Notes: a model not told the origin generated them from the letters alone. Shown: positions 33,671-43,046, numbered from the stretch's first letter. The stretch: 64,000 nt of DNA from Flavobacterium fragile (GCF_023634865.1 NZ_JAMLJN010000004.1:182739-246738); one strand, 5' to 3'. Translations and numbers: made by a program.

Positions 33671-36117
33671 TACACATCAACATCTACTTTTACCTTAATA
33701 GAACGATATTGCGAAATAGCTTCAAAACTCATAAGCGCTCTCGCAATATTTTTTTTGGTATTTCCCAAATGCTTATTGATTGGAATTTTAACCATAATAG
33801 TTCGAATGTATTCATTTCGAATTCTATTAATTGCTGGCTCTTCTGGACCCAAAACAGGCATGTCTAAATTTTGAGATAACACATTATATAACCACATCGA
33901 ACCTTCTTTCAATTTATCAAAATCGCGATGCTTCATTGTAAGTTTTATTAACCTAAAGAAAGGCGGATATTTAAAGTTCTGACGTTCATAAATTTGCTCT
34001 TTATACATTCCTGCATAATCATTTCCCAAAACTTGTTGGATAGTATTGTGATAGGGATTATATGTTTGAATAACTACCTTTCCTTTTTTCTCTGAACGTC
34101 CTGCCCTACCCGAAACTTGCATCATCATTTGATACGCTCTTTCATAAGCACGGAAATTTGGTTGATTCAATAAATTATCGGCATTTAAAATCCCAACTAA
34201 AGTTACATTATCAAAATCTAAACCTTTGGCTAACATTTGCGTTCCAACCAAAACATCAATTTCTCTATTTTTAAAAGAATCAATAATTTTCTCAAAACCA
34301 AATTTTCCTCGAGTCGTATCTTGATCCATTCTTCCGATATTTTTTTCTGGAAAAAGGGTTTTCAATTCCATTTCAATTTGTTCGGTTCCGAAACCTTTAG
34401 TAGTTAAATCGACCGATTGACAACTATGACAATGAGTAGGATTCGCAATCGAATGTCCACAATAATGACAACGCAATTGATTTTTGAATTTGTAATACGT
34501 CAAACTTACATCACAACTTGGGCAATGAGGCACATGACCACACGTCATACATTCCACATAAGGCGAAAATCCTCTACGGTTTTGAAATAAAATAACTTGT
34601 TCGCCTTTCGATAACGTTTCCGTAATTTCCTCCAATAATTCATCAGAAAAATGTCCCGACATTTTCTTTCTGAAATATTTGTCTTTTAAATCGACGAGCT
34701 GAATTTCGGGTAACACTACATTTCCGTAGCGCACTTTCAATTCTGTTAAACCGTACTTTTTTGACTGCACATTATAATACGTTTCCAAAGATGGAGTCGC
34801 ACTTCCCAAAACTACTTTTGCTCCGTGTTGCTTTGCTAAAACGATTGCCGCGTCACGTGCATGGTATCTTGGCGCTGGATCGTGCTGTTTGAAAGTTTGT
34901 TCGTGTTCTTCATCTACAATAATACATCCTAAATTGGAAAACGGAAGAAACAAAGCACTTCGAACTCCAATAACTACTTTAGCTTTTGGCGAATTTTCTA
35001 AAACTTGATTCCAAACTTCTATTCGTTCGTTATTAGTATATTTTGAATGGAAAACAGCAACTTCATTTCCGAAATAAGCTGTTAATCGTTGTACTAATTG
35101 AGTGGTTAAAGCGATTTCTGGCAATAGAAACAAAACTTGCTTTCCTTCTTTAATATATTGTTCTAAAAGTTTGATGTAAATTTCGGTTTTACCAGAAGCG
35201 GTAACTCCGTGTAATAAATTTACATCAAACGATTTGAAATTTTCTTGAATGCTCTCAAAAGCTACTTGTTGGGCTTCACTTAATGTAAATTGACTATCAT
35301 CTTCTTTGTCGAAAGCAACTCTATCTTGGACGATGTAATATTCTTCGAAAATTGTTTTATCAACTAAAGATTTTACAATTGCTGCAGAACTTCCCGAAGT
35401 TTCAATTAGTTTTTTTACTGAAATAGGTGCTTTTTCACGAGCTTGTAATTGGAAATAATGTAGAACCAATTCGCGTTGCTTTTTGGCTTTGGATAACATT
35501 TCTAATAATTCGGCTAATCTTTCTTGTTGTAGAAATTCTTCTTGCAATCTGATATAACGAACTAACTTCGGTTTGTATTGTTCCGAAATTTCTTCTTGCA
35601 AGACCAAAGCGCCTTTCGCCAATAATCGATTAATGATTGGGAAAACTGTTTTCTTTCCTAAAATCTTAATCACCTCTTGAACTGTAATCGAAGATTGACT
35701 TTTTAAAGCTTCTAAAATTAGATATTCATCATCTTTAAGTTCATCAGTATCGATTTCAGTATTTTCTTTAGCTGAAATAATGGTTTCACTTTCCAATATA
35801 TAACCAGAAGGCAATGCACTTCGAAAAACCTCGCCTAACGAACACATATAATAAGACGCAATCCATTTCCAATGTTCGATTTGATGTAAATTTACCACTG
35901 GCTTTTCATCTAAAATTTGATGAATTTCTTTGGCTTCGTATAGTTGGGGTGGTGTATTAGTTTTACCGAGAACTAAAGCTGTATAAATCTTTGTTTTACC
36001 AAACGGTACCGCCACTCGCATTCCAATTTGAATGTAGTGATATTCTGCTTCTGAAACCTGATATGTAAAAGTTTTAGAAACCGCTAATGGTAAAACAACT
36101 TCGATAAAATACAGCAT
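33667..36117 (-). CDS. priA: Primosomal replication protein PriA
   Basis: Superfamily 2 helicase that restarts stalled replication forks. The 816-residue length fits. The N-terminal DNA-binding domain starts YFIEVVLPLAVSKTFTYQV. Helicase motif I is LLHGVTASGKTEIYIKLL (about residues 303-320), and motif II is IIVDEEHEQTFK, with PRYHARDAAI and LGSATPSLE next. Eight zinc-ligand cysteines lie in CMTCGHVPHCPSCD and CHYCGHS, THCHSC. C-terminal motif VI is MMQVSGRAGR. A -7 box lies five bases before the start codon, so the transcript is probably leaderless. The end overlaps the convergent LytTR gene. Confidence 0.97.
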   Translation of the reverse strand: MLYFIEVVLPLAVSKTFTYQVSEAEYHYIQIGMRVAVPFGKTKIYTALVLGKTNTPPQLYEAKEIHQILDEKPVVNLHQIEHWKWIASYYMCSLGEVFRSALPSGYILESETIISAKENTEIDTDELKDDEYLILEALKSQSSITVQEVIKILGKKTVFPIINRLLAKGALVLQEEISEQYKPKLVRYIRLQEEFLQQERLAELLEMLSKAKKQRELVLHYFQLQAREKAPISVKKLIETSGSSAAIVKSLVDKTIFEEYYIVQDRVAFDKEDDSQFTLSEAQQVAFESIQENFKSFDVNLLHGVTASGKTEIYIKLLEQYIKEGKQVLFLLPEIALTTQLVQRLTAYFGNEVAVFHSKYTNNERIEVWNQVLENSPKAKVVIGVRSALFLPFSNLGCIIVDEEHEQTFKQHDPAPRYHARDAAIVLAKQHGAKVVLGSATPSLETYYNVQSKKYGLTELKVRYGNVVLPEIQLVDLKDKYFRKKMSGHFSDELLEEITETLSKGEQVILFQNRRGFSPYVECMTCGHVPHCPSCDVSLTYYKFKNQLRCHYCGHSIANPTHCHSCQSVDLTTKGFGTEQIEMELKTLFPEKNIGRMDQDTTRGKFGFEKIIDSFKNREIDVLVGTQMLAKGLDFDNVTLVGILNADNLLNQPNFRAYERAYQMMMQVSGRAGRSEKKGKVVIQTYNPYHNTIQQVLGNDYAGMYKEQIYERQNFKYPPFFRLIKLTMKHRDFDKLKEGSMWLYNVLSQNLDMPVLGPEEPAINRIRNEYIRTIMVKIPINKHLGNTKKNIARALMSFEAISQYRSIKVKVDVDVY

Positions 36118-36121
36118 AGAA

Positions 36122-36129
36122 CAAATATA
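36122..36129 (-). promoter_or_regulatory. Possible -7 box of priA
   Basis: TATATTTG on the minus strand fits TAnnTTTG and ends four bases before the ATG. The region ahead is an A/G-rich repeat with no TTTG -33 box. A leaderless transcript is implied if it is used. Confidence 0.4.
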
Positions 36130-36140
36130 GTTTTAAAAAA

Positions 36141-36168
36141 GAAAATAGAAAAAAGAGAATAGAAAAAA
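36141..36168. repeat. A/G-rich 14 bp tandem repeat
   Basis: GAAAATAGAAAAAA (36141-36154) is followed directly by GAGAATAGAAAAAA (36155-36168), one mismatch apart. It occupies the spacer where a priA -33 element would be expected and resembles the repeat at 4811-4843. Confidence 0.7.
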
Positions 36169-36182
36169 GATAAATTCTTCAA

Positions 36183-36213
36183 CAAAAAAAAGCGTCCTCA
36201 ATTGAGAACGCTT
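36183..36213 (-). terminator. Terminator of the chalcone isomerase-like gene
   Basis: AAGCGT (36190-36195) and ACGCTT (36208-36213), together with CTCAATTGAG between them, make a nearly perfect 24 bp palindrome. On the minus strand it is followed by a T-run (A-run at 36183-36191 on plus). Confidence 0.82.
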
Positions 36214-36234
36214 AATTTTTATATTTAATTGGAA

Positions 36235-36798
36235 TTACTTTCCTAACATATCGTCTTTTAAACCTTTATCAGCTGGTTTGTCGCATAACCAAATACCGAA
36301 CATCGCTTTTTTGAAATCATGCCCTTCAATGCTTCCTTTTTTAGTTCCGTTTTTGTAAACTACAACTCCTTCGTTTGGAACATTCATAATGATGAAAACA
36401 TCGCCTTTTTTAATTTCCTCTTTGAAGAAACTTTTAAATTTATCAATTTTAGCTTTTAATGGAGCGGTTTTCTTTCCTGTAGAATTCTCAAAACCTTCGT
36501 TAATAGCTGAAATCATTTTATCAGAAGTAATCAAACCTGAAACGATATTCAATTTAATGGCAGCTCCTTCTTTGCTATTCATGATTTCGTTAGCATTAGC
36601 ACTCTTTTTTTCCAAATACAAAGCACCAACATACATATCCATAAACATTTTAACACGAGTACCAGCTCCATTTAAAACTAAAGATTGACCTTCTAAATTT
36701 AACTTCGCATCAACTTTAACTCCCGAAACTGTTTTTTGTGCATTTACTGTAAACACAGTTGCAATCAACATTAAAAATGTAATCACTTGTTTTCTCAT
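36235..36798 (-). CDS. Chalcone isomerase-like secreted protein
   Basis: A 187-residue exported protein with the chalcone isomerase-like fold. A signal peptide ends at about residue 20 (VFTVNAQ). The mature part has VDAKLNLEGQSLVLNGAGTRVKM, MYVGALYLEKKSAN, IVSGLITSDKMISAINEGFEN and the C-terminal IEGHDFKKAMFGIWLCDKPAD. These are the conserved blocks of the bacterial family. Bacterial members lack proven isomerase activity and may bind fatty acids or act in the periplasm. It is last in a probable nadC-YihY-CHI run and ends at a strong terminator. Confidence 0.85.
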   Translation of the reverse strand: MRKQVITFLMLIATVFTVNAQKTVSGVKVDAKLNLEGQSLVLNGAGTRVKMFMDMYVGALYLEKKSANANEIMNSKEGAAIKLNIVSGLITSDKMISAINEGFENSTGKKTAPLKAKIDKFKSFFKEEIKKGDVFIIMNVPNEGVVVYKNGTKKGSIEGHDFKKAMFGIWLCDKPADKGLKDDMLGK

Positions 36799-36819
36799 AA
36801 TCTAATTTTTTAAGTTTGG

Positions 36820-37743
36820 TTAAATATATAAATTTTTTCTTTTCAATTTTGAAATTGTTGCATTTAATTCGAAACCTAGTAACAAAACCATGCAGTTTAT
36901 CCAAATATAGAACATCAATACAAGAAGTGTACCAATTGATCCATAAAGTTCATTGTACTTTGCAAATTTAGTTACGTATATTCCGAAAACATACGATGAC
37001 AGGATTATTAAAATGGTTGTAAAAACCGCTCCATAACTAATAAATGCCATACTTGACGTTTCTTTTGTAGCAAACTTATAAAGGATAGAAGTTGTAATTA
37101 GAATCATCAAAAGAATGAATCCGTATCGACTCCATTCAATTAATGCGATATCCGTTACTTCTCCAAAAAGATTAATTTTTTGAATCATTACTTCAGCAAC
37201 TACAATCGCAGCAACTGTTATCAATAAAATCATCGACAACACTAAAGAAATAGCTAATGAAATAAAATATTGTCTAAAAAAACCTCTCGTTATTGTAATG
37301 TGTGCCGACATTTCAAATCCGCCTAAAATGGCATTAATTCCGTTCGCCATTAACAATATAGACAAAATAAAACCCGAGGAAAGTAACCCTTGATGACTGG
37401 TTTCCATAATATCGCGCAAGATAGCTTCAATTGCTTCGTAAGTATTAGGTGGAACTCCTTCTTCTACAAACTCTAAAAAATCAGCTTGAAAATTTTCTAA
37501 TGGAATAAAAGGAATTAAATTTAGGATAAACAGCGCAAATGGGAACAAAGCCATAAAGAAACTAAACGCAATAGCACTCGCTCTATAAGAGAAAGCACCT
37601 TTGAAAATTCCTAAAACATAAAGTTCTAAAATATCATATAAGGATAATCCTTGCAATCTTTTTAGCTTTATTGCCTTGGTTATAGCAACTAATTGTTTTA
37701 CAATCGGAATTTTATTGAGTTTATTTTCTATTTCTTCAGACAT
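36820..37743 (-). CDS. YihY/BrkB-family inner-membrane protein
   Basis: A 307-residue multi-pass membrane protein. Hydrophobic segments lie near residues 50-75 (SAIAFSFFMALFPFALFI), 115-140, 155-180, 200-220 and 235-290. Family motifs include YRASAIAFSFF and GIFKGAFS in the first loop and IGTLLVLMFYIW near the end. The family was once called ribonuclease BN by mistake; its function is uncertain, and a transport role is only proposed. It starts three bases after nadC and precedes the CHI-like gene by 21 bp. Confidence 0.9.
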   Translation of the reverse strand: MSEEIENKLNKIPIVKQLVAITKAIKLKRLQGLSLYDILELYVLGIFKGAFSYRASAIAFSFFMALFPFALFILNLIPFIPLENFQADFLEFVEEGVPPNTYEAIEAILRDIMETSHQGLLSSGFILSILLMANGINAILGGFEMSAHITITRGFFRQYFISLAISLVLSMILLITVAAIVVAEVMIQKINLFGEVTDIALIEWSRYGFILLMILITTSILYKFATKETSSMAFISYGAVFTTILIILSSYVFGIYVTKFAKYNELYGSIGTLLVLMFYIWINCMVLLLGFELNATISKLKRKNLYI

Positions 37744-37746
37744 AAA

Positions 37747-38604
37747 TTACATTGCTTTTAAACTTAGATCCATATTATAAACGGAATGTGTTAATGCTCC
37801 TGATGAGATATAATTCACGCCACATTCTGCATAATGACGAATGGTCGTTTCATTAATATTTCCAGATGATTCTGTTAAACTTTGGTTTCCAATCATAGCT
37901 ACCGCTTTTTTCGTGGTTTCGTAATCAAAATTATCTAATAAAATTCGGTAAACACCTCCAGCATCTAATATCTGTTGCACTTCCACTAAATTTCTGGCTT
38001 CAACAATAATTTTTAAATCTTTATTGTTGTCAATTAAATATTGTTTTGTTTTAACAATCGCTTGTGGAATTCCTCCTGCAAAATCAATATGATTATCTTT
38101 CAACATAATCATATCATACAAAGCAAAACGGTGATTTTCACCTCCACCAATTTTTACAGCCCATTTTTCTATAGCACGAATTCCAGGAGTGGTTTTTCTG
38201 GTGTCTAAAATTTTAGTTTGTGTTCCTTCCAGTAAATCAACAAACATTTTGGTTTTTGTTGCGATGGCGCTCATGCGTTGCATTGAATTCAAAACCAAAC
38301 GTTCCGCTTTCAAAATCGATTGCGAACTTCCCGAAACGTGAAAAACAACATCACCATGTTTCACTCTTTCACCATCATGGATAAAGGTTTCCACTTTCAT
38401 GTTTTGATCTACATAATGAAAAATCATTTTGGCAAATTCAACACCCGCTATAATCCCTTCATCTTTAACTAACAACTTCGCTCTTCCTTGTGCAGAAGCT
38501 GGAATACAAGCTAACGAACTATGGTCGCCGTCTCCAACATCTTCACGGATAGCATTACTAATGATTAATTCTAATTCTTTTTGAAATTGCGCTTCTGAAA
38601 TCAT
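37747..38604 (-). CDS. nadC: Nicotinate-nucleotide pyrophosphorylase (quinolinate phosphoribosyltransferase)
   Basis: Makes nicotinate mononucleotide from quinolinate and PRPP in NAD synthesis. The 285-residue length is typical. The N-terminal alpha/beta sandwich has IREDVGDGDHSS (residues 18-29). The barrel has RLVLNSMQRMSAIAT, ILDTRKTTPGIRAIEKWAVKIGGGENHR with the PRPP-binding Arg, and MLKDNHI. Later motifs are IIVEARNL and YISSGALTHS. It starts the nadC-YihY-CHI operon. The terminator of sucC lies upstream. Confidence 0.97.
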   Translation of the reverse strand: MISEAQFQKELELIISNAIREDVGDGDHSSLACIPASAQGRAKLLVKDEGIIAGVEFAKMIFHYVDQNMKVETFIHDGERVKHGDVVFHVSGSSQSILKAERLVLNSMQRMSAIATKTKMFVDLLEGTQTKILDTRKTTPGIRAIEKWAVKIGGGENHRFALYDMIMLKDNHIDFAGGIPQAIVKTKQYLIDNNKDLKIIVEARNLVEVQQILDAGGVYRILLDNFDYETTKKAVAMIGNQSLTESSGNINETTIRHYAECGVNYISSGALTHSVYNMDLSLKAM

Positions 38605-38672
38605 GATTTATTAATTGAATTGCTAATGTATGAAATGATTTGAAGTTTAAAAAATATTGAACCTGTAAAAAA

Positions 38673-38702
38673 CAAAAAACTCCCAGATAAATCTGAGAGT
38701 TT
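38673..38702 (-). terminator. Terminator of sucC
   Basis: AAACTCCCAGAT (38677-38688) and ATCTGAGAGTTT (38691-38702) form a 12 bp stem with one mismatch and a 2 nt loop. A T-run follows on the minus strand. Confidence 0.82.
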
Positions 38703-38727
38703 CTTTATGATTGAATTTTGAATTCGA

Positions 38728-39921
38728 TTAAGACAAAGCTGCTTTTACTTGGTCAGCTGCTTCCTGGAATTGTACTGCAGATAAAATTGGCATACCAGAA
38801 TTATCGATCAATTCTTTAGCAATTTCTGCATTTGTTCCTTGTAAACGAACGATGATTGGCACTTTAATAGCGTCACCCATGTTTTTGTAAGCATCTACAA
38901 CACCTTGAGCAACACGATCACAACGAACGATACCACCAAAAATGTTAATTAAAATAGCTTTTACGTTAGGATCTTTTAAGATAATACGGAAAGCTGTTTC
39001 AACACGTTTCGCATCAGCAGTTCCTCCTACGTCTAAGAAGTTTGCTGGTTCAAAACCTGCATATTTAATTAAGTCCATAGTAGCCATTGCTAAACCAGCT
39101 CCGTTTACCATACAACCTACAGTTCCATCTAAATCAACGTAGTTTAATCCTACTTCTTTAGCTTCTACTTCGATTGGATTTTCTTCTCTAACGTCTCTCA
39201 TTTCAGCATATTTTGCTTGTCTGAATAAAGCGTTATCGTCGATATTTACTTTAGCATCAACTGCTAAGATTTTATTGTCAGATGTTTTTAATACTGGGTT
39301 GATTTCAAACATAGATGAATCAGAACCGATATAGGCTTTGTATAAAGCGTCGATAAATTTTACCATTTCTTTGAAAGCCTCACCCGATAAACCTAAATTG
39401 AAAGCAATTTTTCTAGCTTGAAAACCTTGTAAGCCGTAAGCAGGATCAATTTCTTCAGTAAAAATTAAGTGTGGTGTGTGCTCAGCAACCTCTTCGATAT
39501 CCATTCCACCTTCAGTAGAATACATGATCATGTTGCGTCCTGTTGCTCTGTTTAATAAAACAGAAACATAGAATTCAGAAGTTTCGCTTTCACCAGGATA
39601 ATAAACATCTTCAGCAATTAAAACTTTGTGAACTGTTTTTCCTTCTGGTGGAGTTTGTGGTGTAATTAACTGCATTCCGATGATTTGCTCAGAAATTTCA
39701 GTTACTTGATCTAAGTTTTTAGCTAACTTAACTCCTCCACCTTTTCCTCTACCTCCAGCATGGATTTGTGCTTTAACTACGTACCAACTTGTACCTGTTT
39801 CAGCAGTTAATTGTTTTGCTGCAGCTACCGCTTCAACTGGATTATTTGCTACAATTCCACGTTGAACGCGTACTCCATAACTAGCTAGGATTTCTTTACC
39901 CTGATATTCGTGTATGTTCAT
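38728..39921 (-). CDS. sucC: Succinyl-CoA ligase beta subunit
   Basis: ADP- or GDP-forming subunit of the TCA-cycle enzyme that makes ATP from succinyl-CoA. The 397-residue length is typical. The N-terminus is MNIHEYQGKEILASYGV. The ATP-grasp domain has VKAQIHAGGRGKGGGVKLA (about residues 49-67) and YSTEGGMDIEEVAE, and FEINPVL. The CoA-ligase domain has CMVNGAGLAMATMDLIK and NIFGGIVRCDRVAQGV. The alpha subunit (sucD) is not in this window and must lie elsewhere, which is common in Bacteroidetes. It is transcribed alone, with promoter and terminator. Confidence 0.97.
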   Translation of the reverse strand: MNIHEYQGKEILASYGVRVQRGIVANNPVEAVAAAKQLTAETGTSWYVVKAQIHAGGRGKGGGVKLAKNLDQVTEISEQIIGMQLITPQTPPEGKTVHKVLIAEDVYYPGESETSEFYVSVLLNRATGRNMIMYSTEGGMDIEEVAEHTPHLIFTEEIDPAYGLQGFQARKIAFNLGLSGEAFKEMVKFIDALYKAYIGSDSSMFEINPVLKTSDNKILAVDAKVNIDDNALFRQAKYAEMRDVREENPIEVEAKEVGLNYVDLDGTVGCMVNGAGLAMATMDLIKYAGFEPANFLDVGGTADAKRVETAFRIILKDPNVKAILINIFGGIVRCDRVAQGVVDAYKNMGDAIKVPIIVRLQGTNAEIAKELIDNSGMPILSAVQFQEAADQVKAALS

Positions 39922-39957
39922 AATTGTTATGCGTTTATCTTATTTTAAAAAGTGATA

Positions 39958-39965
39958 CAAAAATA
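39958..39965 (-). promoter_or_regulatory. Possible -7 box of sucC
   Basis: TATTTTTG on the minus strand fits TAnnTTTG, 36 bp before the sucC ATG. No clear TTTG lies at the usual distance upstream. Confidence 0.5.
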
Positions 39966-40024
39966 GCAAAGTAATTTTTAATGGACTAACTTTTTTTCGT
40001 TTAATTTGGGAATTTGATATACAT

Positions 40025-40098
40025 AATAGTTACTTATACTATTGCTAAAATTGCTTCAAATGTTATTTTTATAACATTTTGTTATTAATTGTTAATAA
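40025..40098. promoter_or_regulatory. Three consecutive inverted repeats between sucC and lysA
   Basis: AATAGT/ACTATT (40025-40043, 7 nt loop), AAATGTTAT/ATAACATTT (40058-40079, 4 nt loop) and TTATTAA/TTAATAA (40082-40098, 3 nt loop) lie in series in the divergent spacer. They may be operators or local cruciforms. No regulator is identified. Confidence 0.5.
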
Positions 40099-40132
40099 TT
40101 GTTTGAAAATTATTTTTAATACGTAATTCCAA

Positions 40133-40140
40133 TACATTTG
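40133..40140 (+). promoter_or_regulatory. Possible -7 box of lysA
   Basis: TACATTTG fits TAnnTTTG and ends 15 bp before the ATG at 40156. The nearest TTTG (40102-40105) is 27 bp upstream, longer than usual, so the -33 box is uncertain. Confidence 0.5.
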
Positions 40141-40155
40141 CATAAAATATTTAAA

Positions 40156-41361
40156 ATGAAACCTGAAGTTTTACATCAATTAGCTACAGAATTTGGAAGT
40201 CCGTTATATGTATATGATGCGGAAAAAATTGCCTTTCAATACAACCGATTACAAAATGCATTTAGCAAAGTAGAGCGTTTTAAGGTGCATTATGCTGTTA
40301 AAGCCTTGTCGAATGTTTCTATTTTGATATACTTAAAAAGTTTAGGTTCTGGCTTAGACACGGTTTCTTTACAAGAAGTACAATTGGGATTACATGCTGG
40401 TTTTGACCCAAAAGACATTATTTACACTCCAAATGGTGTTTCGATGGAAGAAATTGAAGAAGTGGCAGCTTTAGGTGTTCAAATCAATATTGATAATTTA
40501 TCGATTTTGGAGCAATTTGGAACAAAACATCCGAATGTTCCGGTTTGTATTCGAATTAATCCACACGTAATGGCAGGAGGAAATGCGAACATTTCGGTGG
40601 GACATATTGATAGTAAATTTGGGATTTCAATTCATCAATTACCTCATATTTTGAGAATTATTGAAAACACTAAAATGCACATTAACGGAATTCATATGCA
40701 TACAGGTTCGGATATTTTAGATGTGGAAGTATTTTTATATGCTGCCGAAATTTTATTCGAAACAGCTAAAAATTTCCCAGCATTAGATTTTATAGATTTT
40801 GGAAGCGGATTCAAAGTACCTTACAAAAAAGGCGATATCGAAACAAATGTAGAAGAATTTGGAAGAAAACTAACGAAACGCTTTTTAGCTTTCGAAAAAG
40901 AATACGGTCGTCCATTAACTTTAGCTTTTGAACCTGGAAAATTCTTGGTAAGTGAAGCTGGTTATTTCTTGGCAAAAGTAAACGTAGTAAAACAAACTAC
41001 CTCAACTGTTTTTGCGGGAATTGATTCAGGATTCAATCATTTGATTCGTCCGATGCTATATGGAGCACAACATCATATTGAAAACATTTCCAATCCTAAA
41101 GGAAAAGAACGTTACTACTCGGTTGTAGGTTACATCTGTGAAACTGACACTTTTGCTAGCAACCGAAGAATTACTGAAATTCACGAAGGTGATATTTTAT
41201 GCTTTAGAAACTCAGGTGCTTATTGCTTTTCAATGGCATCTAACTACAACTCACGACTAAAACCAGCCGAAGTGTTATGGAAAGACGGAAAAGGTCATTT
41301 AATTCGAGAGCGAGAAACGCTTGATGATATTTTGAGAAATCAAGTGATGATTGAAGTTTAG
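40156..41361 (+). CDS. lysA: Diaminopimelate decarboxylase
   Basis: PLP enzyme that makes L-lysine from meso-diaminopimelate. The 401-residue length fits. The PLP lysine is in KVHYAVKALSNVSIL (about residue 46). Other motifs are RINPHVMAGGNANISVGHIDSKFGI, HMHTGSDI, DFGSGFKVPY (glycine loop), AFEPGKFLVSEAG and CETDTFASNR near the active site Cys and Glu. ATG at 40156 was chosen over an upstream TTG that overlaps the -7 box. It is monocistronic. Together with dapA it shows lysine and diaminopimelate synthesis. An arginine or broader-substrate homologue is possible but less likely. Confidence 0.95.
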   Translation: MKPEVLHQLATEFGSPLYVYDAEKIAFQYNRLQNAFSKVERFKVHYAVKALSNVSILIYLKSLGSGLDTVSLQEVQLGLHAGFDPKDIIYTPNGVSMEEIEEVAALGVQINIDNLSILEQFGTKHPNVPVCIRINPHVMAGGNANISVGHIDSKFGISIHQLPHILRIIENTKMHINGIHMHTGSDILDVEVFLYAAEILFETAKNFPALDFIDFGSGFKVPYKKGDIETNVEEFGRKLTKRFLAFEKEYGRPLTLAFEPGKFLVSEAGYFLAKVNVVKQTTSTVFAGIDSGFNHLIRPMLYGAQHHIENISNPKGKERYYSVVGYICETDTFASNRRITEIHEGDILCFRNSGAYCFSMASNYNSRLKPAEVLWKDGKGHLIRERETLDDILRNQVMIEV

Positions 41362-41376
41362 TTTTTAGTTAATAAG

Positions 41377-41412
41377 AAAATCCCGGATTAGTTTATTTAA
41401 TTCGGGATTTTT
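41377..41412. terminator. Bidirectional terminator between lysA and pafA
   Basis: AAAATCCCG (41377-41385) pairs with CGGGATTTT (41403-41411) and the flanks extend the stem. T-rich tracts lie on both sides, so it can serve the convergent lysA and PafA-like genes. Confidence 0.8.
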
Positions 41413-41419
41413 GATTTAT

Positions 41420-43030
41420 TTAATTTTTTAATACTTCTTGCAAAACTTCACCATTAGAACTATTAGGCATAGTTATTTTCAGCATTTGAGTAACTGTTGG
41501 TGCTATTTGTGTGATTTCTTTTCTATCGTGGGTTTGTCCTTTTTTAATATTCCAACCGAAGAAAATTAAGGGAACATGCGTATCATAAGAATAAGGCGAA
41601 CCATGCGTTGTTCCGGTTGAAGAATATTCTACATAACCTGGTTTGAAAATCATAATGAGTTCTCCGTTTTGTATTGGGTCGTAGCCTTTTGTGATGAAAT
41701 CTAAATAATAATCACTTGGATTTCCGTTGGTGATTTCTTCTTCGGTGTAAACACGCTTGATGTAATCTTGTTTTTGTAAATAATCTTTAAAGGTTTGTTT
41801 TACTTCTTGCAAGTTCAATCCTTTAGATTTTACTTTTGTTTTATCGAAGAACACATTGTAATTGGAATAATCTAATACTAGATTTTCACCATACGTAGCT
41901 TGAGAAAATTCCTTTAATTGATTTTCAATATTCTTGAAATTAATATTATCAACTTTGTATTTATTATCTTTCAAATAGGTAACATTTTCCGCTCCAGCGT
42001 GATCTGCCGTTAAGAAAACCAAATAATTTCCTTTTCCTACATTTTTATCCAAATAAGTCAAGAAATCGGCAATTGTTTCATCTAATCGCAAATAAGTGTC
42101 TTGTAATTCAATAGAGCGAGGACCTAAAACGTGCCCTATATAATCTGTTGAAGAAAAACTAACTGCTAAGAAATCAGTAATATTATCTTTTCCTAAGTTT
42201 TCACTTTCTATTGCTTTTTTAGCAAAGTCTACTAATAAATTATTTCCGAACGGAGTTGATCGAAGAATTCCGGCATCATTTGCATCATACATATCTTGTA
42301 AATTGTAAGGCATGAATGGAGCTTTTTTAAACAATTTCCCTTCGTATGGATTATTATCGGTTAAGCTTTCGTTGTAGATTTCTTTTGGTTTTAATAAATC
42401 CCAACCTTTGGTTACATATTTCAAATAATTTTTCTCAGCATTGAATTGCGTTGCCCAATCTGGAAGTTTTTCTCCGTAATAAGTACTCGAAATAAACGCA
42501 CCTGTTTTACTATACCAAAAGGCCCAATCCGCAAAATGCCCTGCTGGAAGAATCGCGCCTCTATCTTTGATACTGATTCCGATAACTTTTCCTTTAAAAT
42601 TGGTTGATAACTTCAATTCATCAGTAATTGTAGAACTCTGAAGATTTCTAGGCGACATTTTACCTTCTTTTTCTGAATCATCCCCCAAAGTTGATACGGT
42701 TGCATCATCAGTACAATACATCTCTTTACCTGCAGCTTTGTTGAACCATTCGTTTCCTACAATTCCGTGGACTGCAGGTGTAGTTCCTGTATAAATGGAA
42801 GCGTGTCCGGGAGCCGTATATGTTGGCATGTAATTGTAATGTGTATTATGAAAAGTATAACCTTCTTTCATTAATCGTTTAAAACCATTTTGCGAAAAAT
42901 CATTTGAAAAACGGTATAAGTATTCCATTTTCATTTGGTCTACAACGATTCCTACTACTAATTTAGGTTTGTCTTGTGCCGTAAGTAACATGGAAACAAG
43001 AAACACCAATGAGAATAAAGCTTTTTTCAT
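41420..43030 (-). CDS. PafA-type alkaline phosphatase
   Basis: A 536-residue exported phosphomonoesterase of the alkaline phosphatase superfamily, similar to the phosphate-insensitive PafA of flavobacteria. Signal peptide MKKALFSLVFLVSMLLTAQ ends at about residue 19. Metal-binding Asp is in VVGIVVDQM (about 26-34). The nucleophile Thr is in PTYTAPGHASIYTGTTPA (about residues 69-86), with Thr rather than Ser. Other metal ligands lie in SFSSTDYIGHVLGP, FLTADHAGAEN and THGSPYSYDTHVPLIFF. No phosphate regulator or pho box was recognised. The name PafA is by similarity, so no symbol is assigned. Confidence 0.92.
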   Translation of the reverse strand: MKKALFSLVFLVSMLLTAQDKPKLVVGIVVDQMKMEYLYRFSNDFSQNGFKRLMKEGYTFHNTHYNYMPTYTAPGHASIYTGTTPAVHGIVGNEWFNKAAGKEMYCTDDATVSTLGDDSEKEGKMSPRNLQSSTITDELKLSTNFKGKVIGISIKDRGAILPAGHFADWAFWYSKTGAFISSTYYGEKLPDWATQFNAEKNYLKYVTKGWDLLKPKEIYNESLTDNNPYEGKLFKKAPFMPYNLQDMYDANDAGILRSTPFGNNLLVDFAKKAIESENLGKDNITDFLAVSFSSTDYIGHVLGPRSIELQDTYLRLDETIADFLTYLDKNVGKGNYLVFLTADHAGAENVTYLKDNKYKVDNINFKNIENQLKEFSQATYGENLVLDYSNYNVFFDKTKVKSKGLNLQEVKQTFKDYLQKQDYIKRVYTEEEITNGNPSDYYLDFITKGYDPIQNGELIMIFKPGYVEYSSTGTTHGSPYSYDTHVPLIFFGWNIKKGQTHDRKEITQIAPTVTQMLKITMPNSSNGEVLQEVLKN

Positions 43031-43046
43031 TTTTAATTATTTTATA

